Assembly: GCA_949316235.1 (NCBI GenBank)
Contig: OX438757.1
Coordinates: forward strand, 12,208,657 to 12,272,656
Reading direction: 5' to 3'
From: Oegoconia quadripuncta
Lineage: Eukaryota; Arthropoda; Insecta; Lepidoptera; Autostichidae
DNA length: 64,000 nucleotides
The position numbers were made by a program, and so were the translations under genes. The notes under the pieces are model-generated. The model saw only the letters and a list, made by a program, of their open reading frames with translations, was not told the DNA's origin and searched no databases. Below, in pieces: positions 58,441-64,000 of this stretch. Within the stretch, counting starts at the first letter, position 1. The number at the start of each line of letters is the position of its first letter.

Positions 58441-58925
58441 CGACCTATTTGGTGTAGTGGTTAGAAACTCGGACTGCTATACCAAAATGTCGCGGGTTCG
58501 AATCCAACTACCTATAGGGACATTTGGCGGGGGTTTGTTTGGGGTGTTGATTAGATATAACGGTTGTCAATAAATTAAAGAGTTCATTCGGAGGTAAAAC
58601 TTGGTGTTGGTTTATATATTGTTGGCTATAATTAGATTAGAGTGGCACGTACATACTTCACAAAGACTGGGAGACGACTGGCGAGTGCGCTCTTATATAG
58701 GTTACAATGCAACAATGTGTAACTACAGACAATATGCTTTTATGATGAATGCGGAGATGTGTACCCGACTTATGGATGTTTTTCATTATATACTAATTGT
58801 ATGTATTTATTTACAAAAAAAAGTATTTGTGTTTTTATCAAGTATCCCTAATACAAGCCTAGTTGCTTAGTGTGGAACTATATGGCGCTGTGTGTATGCG
58901 CAAAGATGTTTAATATTAGTATTTG
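58441..58925 (+). repeat. SINE (family 2) with an inserted 216-bp segment
   Basis: 5' part cgacctatttggtgtagtg and B-box gggttcgaatcc; the SINE resumes near 58738 (tatgatgaatgcggagatg) through acaagcctagttgcttag to atggcgctgtgtg. The segment between is flanked by aactac on both sides. Confidence 0.75.
58512..58727 (-). mobile_element. LTR-like insertion within the SINE
   Basis: Flanked by a 6-bp aactac direct repeat. On the minus strand it carries acctatataagagcgcactc, which looks like a TATA box and start region, and no coding capacity. A solo LTR is the best guess, but canonical TG...CA ends are not evident. Confidence 0.4.
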
Positions 58926-59002
58926 GTATCAAGTAAAGCGCCCTAGAAGTAAGGCTAAGGTGATAAATGTCTAACTAACGTATGTATAATGTGTAGTCGC
59001 TT

Positions 59003-59090
59003 AAAAAAAATTACCTATGTCAATACCTTCTATTTCACTTACCAAATATGCCCTATTTTTTTCCTTACGGTAAAAAAACTCACCGGTATA
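59003..59090. mobile_element. Solitary arm of the TATACCGG MITE
   Basis: Ends ccttacggtaaaaaaactc then accggtata, the complement of the left end of 41982-42378. No partner arm found nearby. Confidence 0.65.
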
Positions 59091-59832
59091 ATTGTGCTTA
59101 AATATTGTAATTTTGTCAATTGTTTTAAATACTTCTTTAGTTTTTAATTAAAGTTTGGGATATCTCAGACCACCCGATTTGGGATGATTAAGTGTCAAAA
59201 CAAAAACTGTAAGATTAGAAACATTTGTGAGTGAAGGAATTGGACCGATTACTGATTGGTTAATTAAGTGTTTTTGGATTTGACAGCTTAAATAAATTAG
59301 TTTAAAAATAAAGAGGTACTTATTAGGAATGTTGTCATATAGATGAGGTTAGAATTAGGGTAGATTTTGCAAAACAACGGCACACAAACACTTCTACTTA
59401 CTTTTACCTTTTAACTAGGCATGCTTAGCGGCCTTTCAGTCTCTAGTTTCTGAATTTTATGATATTTTTTTCCTAAGGAAAAAGTACATCGCTGAATTTT
59501 GATAAGTTTTAATAATAATTTCACATATTTGTTAAAACGAAGACCCTGCTCAAAATTCTCTAAGGGACACAATTTTATTATCAAAATTAAACTAGAAACA
59601 TATACTTTTCGACAAACGTCATCTTAGCAATTTCGTTTTCTCGTCTGCAGTGCAGACTCTGCACTTAGGCGGCCTTCTCTCATCAAGGGCAAAACATACC
59701 TATATTCAGACCAAGGACCCTATTTGGACCCTGTAATCTGAGAACGTATAGCTTACTTCGTCGCTTTGAACATTAAAAAATAACACTGGTAGGTACATAC
59801 AGAGTACTGTCGTAAGATTGTTGCCGGCCTGG

Positions 59833-60512
59833 CTTTTTGGCGAGAACTCAGCGAGTGGTTGTTTTTTGTTTTTATTTCTTATATTTTCTTTTATAAAACT
59901 CAGAATAGTTTTGAAATGGCAGAACATTGTGCAGCAAAAGTCAGTAATGGTGTACAGGTGAAGGTAAGTGTAAATTAAAATGCGTAATGAAGTTTCCGGG
60001 TCACAAGAAGCCGCCAAAATTTTTCGTAGAGTATTCTCTCACTTTACTAAAGAATGACTTGACCGTGACTAGACTCTGTATATGCCAAGTATACGACGAA
60101 TGACTTGTTTTGACTGAGACTGACTTCACTAAACTGAAGAAATAAGACATGGCTGTATGGGCTTAGTTCCTTTTGCTTTCACCGAGAGGAGTGAATTAAA
60201 CAAAAAAAAATGGTCTTTTTGGCGGGAACTAGGCGAGTGAAGTTGCATTTTTCTTTATAATTTTTATAATTTGTGCATTCTAACTTTTGAAACTTAATAA
60301 TGGCAGAATATTGTGCAGCAAACGTTAGTGATGGTGTACAAGTGAAGGGAAGTGTAAATTAAGTGCGTAACGGAGCTTTCGGGTTCCCACAAGAAGCCGC
60401 CAAAATCTTTTGTAAAGCATTCTGCCACTTTACTGAAGAATGACTTGACCGTGACTAGACTCTGTATACGCCAAGTATACGACGAATTAATTACTTGTTT
60501 TGACTGAGACTT
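59833..60512. repeat. About 290-bp direct duplication upstream of Ku70
   Basis: 59833-60122 and 60215-60512 share tttttggcg(a/g)gaact, atggcagaa(c/t)attgtgcagc, aagaagccgccaaaat and gacttgaccgtgactagac. Both start a 20-codon frame MAE(H/Y)CAA. Copy 1 has AAG|gtaagt after GVQVK where copy 2 has AAGggaagt. Confidence 0.8.
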
Positions 60513-60559
60513 TTTTTTTTTTTTATGATTGCTATTGCGAAAGGGCTTTCAGCGAAGTC

Positions 60560-60722
60560 AATTAAAAACCAAACTTAGAAATAGCTTGGCCAACGAAACT
60601 ACCAATGGAATTACTGGTAAAGCAAATGATAAGAGCCACCGGAAACTGCACCGACTTTGAACTGACAGATACCATGATCAAAATGATGAATACGGATATA
60701 AAAAAAGTGATTCCATTTTCAT
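60560..60722 (+). pseudogene. Possible decayed 3' coding segment
   Basis: After a T-rich tract and a ctttcag acceptor-like site, one frame reads RSQLKTKLRNSLANETTNGI to a stop at 60660. Another frame reads AWPTKLPMELLVKQMIRATG and ends KKVIPFS-stop at 60722. AATAAA follows near 60750. Which frame, if any, was coding is unclear and no family is recognised. Confidence 0.2.
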
Positions 60723-61066
60723 AGTATTTTTTGTAGTAAAAGTGTATAAAGGATGAATAATAAATAATGTACGATTTTTTTATTTCGAATTTTCTTTGGG
60801 TGTACGACTTTTTTTATGCTGTGGTACGATTGCATTATTTTTTCACCTGGCAGCCCTGATGCCGCGCGTTTCTGTCAGTGTCAGTTGTTTTAACCAAGTT
60901 GTATCAGTATTATTAATTCTACCTTTTGGTTGGCTTTATCTAGTCAAATAAAATTAGTAAGCATACAAAGTTGAAGAGGAAATCTTTGCAAAAATCTGAG
61001 AAATAACAACAACTCCGTATCCAAGAACTGTTCTGTCCGTGTTTGTTTTGCTCTTATCTATAAGTC

Positions 61067-62869
61067 ATGGATTCTGATGACGACATAGATGAAGTAACCC
61101 CAACTTGGAGAGGGATACCTGGAACTATTATATTAATCAATGTGTTGGACCCTTCAGACAAAAACACCGCCTCTACTTCTCACGCTGCAACTTGCCGAAT
61201 GGTAAGGCAATATTTGAGAGCTTCAAACTCTCGTAATATAGGGGTTTGCTTGTACGGTACAGAAGATTCTTCCAATACGTCTACTTTTGCCACTAAAAAT
61301 GTAATAGATATCTTCCCTTTATCAACCCCTACTTTGGATGATTATAACAAACTGCGAACTATGGACATAAAGTCCTATAATCAAGCTAAAGAATTGCAAT
61401 TATCCGATGTGCTCTGGCATTGCGACAAAATGTTTTCAAATGCAAAGAAACAATTTTCGTTACAAACTGTAATAATGTTGACACGACTTGATACACCACC
61501 CATTGCTTCTGACCAAGATCCAACGCTGAAGAGGGTTTCTGATTTGGTTGATAAAAATATTGAGTTAAAAGTCATAAACATTTCTGAAAATGATTATGAG
61601 ATACATTCATTTTATAAGTCGTTCTTGTTTGAATCATATGGGAGAAACTTTATTATTCCAAAGCCAATGTGGGATTCTAAAGAAATTGAGCAAGTAATGC
61701 ATCAAGAAACTCATCGTCATTTAGCTGTTGCCCGTATGAGCTTTGAAATTGGTGGTGGAATGTCCATTGGTGTGGGCATCTATAATCTTCTAATAAGGCC
61801 AGGCTCCTTTTTCCAAAAAAAGGTGAACCTTGATCGAGAAACTAATGCAGTTGTATCCAGTATGACTAAAACTGTGAAAGTTACCACAGACACATCTAAC
61901 ACGGATTCCAGTTCACCAATGGATGTTGATGTGACAGAAAACCCAAAGGAAGTGCCTTTACTAAGATCAGAAATACTACACTATGTGGAATATGGAGATA
62001 AAAGAGTAGAATTCACAGATAGCGAAAAGAAGAGCCTACAAAATCCTTTTGGGCCACCAATGATGAAACTACTTGGATTCAAACCTGCTGTTGTGATGTG
62101 CAAAGAAAAATGGTTCATAAAAACTGGTTATTTCTTATTTCCTAATGATGCCATTATAGAGGGATCTACAGTTGCATTTAAAGCTATGCATCAAGCCTGT
62201 ATTACAACAAAGACAGTTGCAATATGTGTGCTTTGTACAAGAATAAATGCTAAACATAATATTGTTGCCTTATCACCTTGCACACATCCATTAGGTCTAG
62301 ATGTGGAGATTGGGTTTGATGTTATTCACATACCATTTGTCGAGAATGTTCGAGATCTTCTTATTGATGAGGATGAAGAACCAACAAACACATCAGAAGA
62401 ACAAAAGTTAGTAATGAAAGATATATTGAAAAGCTTACAGTTCGAATATAAACCAAACATGTTTGAAAATCCTAAACTTCAGTGTGAATATCGAGCTATA
62501 GAAGCGATTGCTTTGGAAGAAGAGAATCTTGACCCATTTGTTGATTCCACAATATCAGATAATGAGAAGTTCCAATCAATTCCTGGTGATATATTTGAAG
62601 AGTTATTTGGGCCTTTTGGGGCCGTTGCTACTAAAAGGCCTGCTGCACCAAGAAGTTCACATCAGGACCCTACAAATAAGAGAGCAAAAGCTGATGAAGA
62701 ACTCGATGAAAGTTTTGTAAAGAGTCGAGTAGAACATGGCACTGTAAACAAATTTACAGTTGATCAATTGAAAAAATTGTTGAAATGCAAGCATGACTCT
62801 GATATGCCAGCATTAACAGGTCTGAAAAAACCAGCACTGATTGATTTAGTTTATAAATATTATTCATAA
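61067..62869 (+). CDS. Ku70: Ku70 subunit of the Ku DNA-end-binding heterodimer
   Basis: Six hundred residues in one uninterrupted frame. Ku70 pairs with Ku80 in the nucleus to form the ring that loads on double-strand DNA ends and starts non-homologous end joining. Visible regions: an acidic N-terminus and von Willebrand A-like domain (about residues 15-230); the beta-barrel core opening near HRHLAVARMSFEIGGGMSIG, with a polar disordered insert around SSSPMDVDV; an arm and linker with a bipartite nuclear signal (KR and KRAK at about residues 523-541); and a C-terminal SAP domain (about 560-600, KFTVDQLKKLLK then LTGLKKPALIDLV). Length is close to the animal norm. No intron is present. ATG follows an untranslated region with in-frame stops; AATAAA signals follow at 62950 and 62991. 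Confidence 0.95.
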   Translation: MDSDDDIDEVTPTWRGIPGTIILINVLDPSDKNTASTSHAATCRMVRQYLRASNSRNIGVCLYGTEDSSNTSTFATKNVIDIFPLSTPTLDDYNKLRTMDIKSYNQAKELQLSDVLWHCDKMFSNAKKQFSLQTVIMLTRLDTPPIASDQDPTLKRVSDLVDKNIELKVINISENDYEIHSFYKSFLFESYGRNFIIPKPMWDSKEIEQVMHQETHRHLAVARMSFEIGGGMSIGVGIYNLLIRPGSFFQKKVNLDRETNAVVSSMTKTVKVTTDTSNTDSSSPMDVDVTENPKEVPLLRSEILHYVEYGDKRVEFTDSEKKSLQNPFGPPMMKLLGFKPAVVMCKEKWFIKTGYFLFPNDAIIEGSTVAFKAMHQACITTKTVAICVLCTRINAKHNIVALSPCTHPLGLDVEIGFDVIHIPFVENVRDLLIDEDEEPTNTSEEQKLVMKDILKSLQFEYKPNMFENPKLQCEYRAIEAIALEEENLDPFVDSTISDNEKFQSIPGDIFEELFGPFGAVATKRPAAPRSSHQDPTNKRAKADEELDESFVKSRVEHGTVNKFTVDQLKKLLKCKHDSDMPALTGLKKPALIDLVYKYYS

Positions 62870-62949
62870 GTTTACATAATTGTTGTTAAAAATTCATTTA
62901 TTTTGGTATTAAATGTCACACCATATTCTTTTTATTTCTTCCAGGTGGG

Positions 62950-62996
62950 AATAAAAGCCTGATAGTATACATCCATGATATATAATTTTAAATAAA
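62950..62996 (+). terminator. Two candidate poly(A) signals for Ku70
   Basis: AATAAA occurs at 62950-62955 and again at 62991-62996, 81 and 122 bp after the Ku70 stop. The second lies only about 60 bp from the almondex stop codon on the other strand. Confidence 0.6.
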
Positions 62997-63058
62997 TTAT
63001 AACTTTTTATATTAATTTTAGCCTATTTAAGATAAAACTTTAGCACATAGAACATTGA

Positions 63059-63338
63059 CTAAATATATAGAGACCCATCAGCTGGGCCTAAATGGTGTAT
63101 TCCTATTAATAAAGCATCTACAAGGGTCCAAACTCCTAAACCACCAAAACTGAAAAGTTTCCCCATGCCCTCTTGCCAATGGCCGAGGTAGAACCGATCT
63201 GCACCGAAACCTCCTAGGGTCAGTGCAAGAATAACAGCAGTTCCCCAGCGAGTACCTGAAGTCCAGGAGCATCTTATTTTCTTCAAGAACCTTCTCTTGC
63301 CAAGACAAACAACATCATCCGAGACTGTGCAGTTGGTC
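63059..63338 (-). CDS. amx: almondex terminal exon (TM2 domain)
   Basis: Two hundred and eighty bases from acceptor ttattttcag to TAG at 63061-63059. Ninety-two residues with two hydrophobic helices around GADRFYLGHW. AATAAA-type signals on this strand appear within the Ku70 3' flank (complement of tttatt near 62897 and 62930). Confidence 0.93.
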
Positions 63339-63991
63339 CTGAAAATAATGCAGCATTAGTATTAGCTATGCTTTACAATTAAACTCATTCCCAAAAAGGA
63401 TGGATTGACAGGGAACTTGCCTATGGCAGGAGTAGGTTGATATAGAGACTACTGTCAGTGTCAAGTGTAATATAAATGCCTCAGTGAACAAATTATTGAT
63501 CTTCAGATACGTGGCAGCATCTTACGTTTATATTTTCCTTTTTTTTTTTTTTTTTTTTTTTTTATTAAAAACTGGATTCGCGTTTGGCCACAATCTCACC
63601 TGATGGAAAGTGACGATGTAGCCGAAGATGTATCACGCGCACCTAGTAAATAATTCCTTCATTTCTACATAATCTTAATCACTGACTTTTGCCGCACAAT
63701 TAAGTATCACCTTTTATTAAGTGTCAAACAATACAGAAACAATCCTGTCATGGAACTAATAGGATATAGTATTGTCACATTACAAAATAGTATAGTTCCA
63801 TGTAGCATTAACTTTAAGGATGGATATGTTGTATTTCTATCTACTTTTATTGATTTGAGCTTTACTCACGTGTAGTATTTCAAAGGCGAAGCTAATGAGT
63901 TACAATTAGCCTTTTGATCACAACGGTGCTCCCATTTATCAGTTTGATAACAGAATCTGCATATAGCTGTTCTGTTAAATGTTTTAGAACC
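63059..63991 (-). CDS. amx: TM2-domain protein TM2D3 / almondex, last two exons (5' part outside window)
   Basis: Membrane protein of the TM2 family; the fly orthologue almondex is a maternal Notch-pathway factor. Exon 63870-63991 reads GSKTFNRTAICRFCYQTDKW and further Cys-rich residues. It joins in phase 2 to exon 63059-63338, which reads TNCTVSDDVVCLGKRRF, then a TM2 domain: a hydrophobic segment, the GADRFYLG loop with its DRF motif, and a second hydrophobic segment, ending GPADGSLYI-stop. The ADGSLYI end and TNCTV/CNWT-like Cys pattern distinguish TM2D3 from TM2D1 and TM2D2. Introns are GT-AG. The signal peptide and first exons are right of the window. Confidence 0.92.
63537..63564. repeat. 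Poly-T tract in the last almondex intron
   Basis: About 26 uninterrupted T residues followed by attaaaaactggattcgcg and tcacctgatggaaag, consistent with the A-tail of a minus-strand retroelement fragment. Confidence 0.6.
63870..63991 (-). CDS. amx: almondex internal exon (Cys-rich extracellular region)
   Basis: Forty codons plus AC between a gattttcag acceptor at the window edge and a gtgagt donor. It contains five cysteines and an N-glycosylation sequon (NRT). The split codon AC|G gives Thr and keeps the frame into the TM2 exon. Confidence 0.85.
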
Positions 63992-64000
63992 CTGAAAATC

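Larger units (their letters stand above)
57780..61066. other. Spacer between Galphao exon 1B and Ku70
   Basis: Divergent spacer. It holds a SINE with insertion (58441-58925), a MITE arm (59003-59090), a 300-bp duplication (59833-60512), a possible decayed coding end (60560-60722) followed by AATAAA near 60750, and the presumed Ku70 promoter and 5' UTR (about 60850-61066). Confidence 0.55.

Noticed and set aside
1..64000. Bacterial-type systems (CRISPR, operons, phage, toxin-antitoxin) or an integrated virus
   Set aside because: No regular spacer-repeat array, no ribosome-binding-site-led gene runs and no viral structural or polymerase genes beyond ordinary retroelement fragments.

Overview
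The window is nuclear DNA from an insect, most likely a moth or butterfly. Its genes are split by GT-AG introns several kilobases long. Most of the sequence is AT-rich intron packed with repeats: tRNA-derived SINEs, RTE-like LINE tails, a mariner and several short foldback elements. I recognise several of these repeat types as common in Lepidoptera, but that identification is from memory and was not searched. There is no bacterial-style gene organisation, CRISPR array or operon.

Four protein-coding genes can be supported. (1) The 3' part of a mitochondrial-clan cytochrome P450 lies on the + strand, with exons at 1536-1612, 2478-2952, 6555-6633, 6709-7035 and 7743-7865. Its N-terminal exons are left of the window. 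(2) The heterotrimeric G-protein alpha-o subunit (Galphao) is on the - strand and spans most of the window. It has two alternative first exons (57297-57414 and 48232-48349), then shared exons at 36077-36119 (P-loop), 18588-18729 and 9840-10000. About 200 C-terminal residues are not in the window and must lie further left. The P450 therefore appears to sit inside a Galphao intron, on the opposite strand. (3) Ku70 (XRCC6) is on the + strand at 61067-62869 as one uninterrupted 600-codon frame. (4) TM2D3/almondex is on the - strand, with its last two exons at 63059-63338 and 63870-63991. It converges on Ku70 with 189 bp between stop codons, so the 3' UTRs probably overlap.

Region by region: 1-7.9 kb holds the P450 with SINE, LINE and MITE insertions and a 174-bp tandem duplication. 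7.9-48 kb is Galphao intron with three coding exons. It carries a dead mariner (30.2-31.5 kb), a 2.46-kb DNA transposon with 29-bp terminal inverted repeats and an unusual set of CAGTCCCCTG subterminal repeats (26.8-29.3 kb), and several MITEs. 48-57.4 kb lies between the two Galphao first exons and includes a 1-kb foldback element with 287-bp arms. 57.4-61 kb is the divergent spacer between Galphao and Ku70, with an inserted SINE and a 300-bp duplication. 61-64 kb is the compact Ku70/almondex pair.

Functionally these are unrelated housekeeping and signalling genes: receptor-coupled G-protein signalling, end joining of broken DNA, a Notch-pathway-linked membrane protein and a mitochondrial monooxygenase. 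The most unusual structural points are the nested P450, the paired Galphao first exons and the subterminal-repeat transposon.
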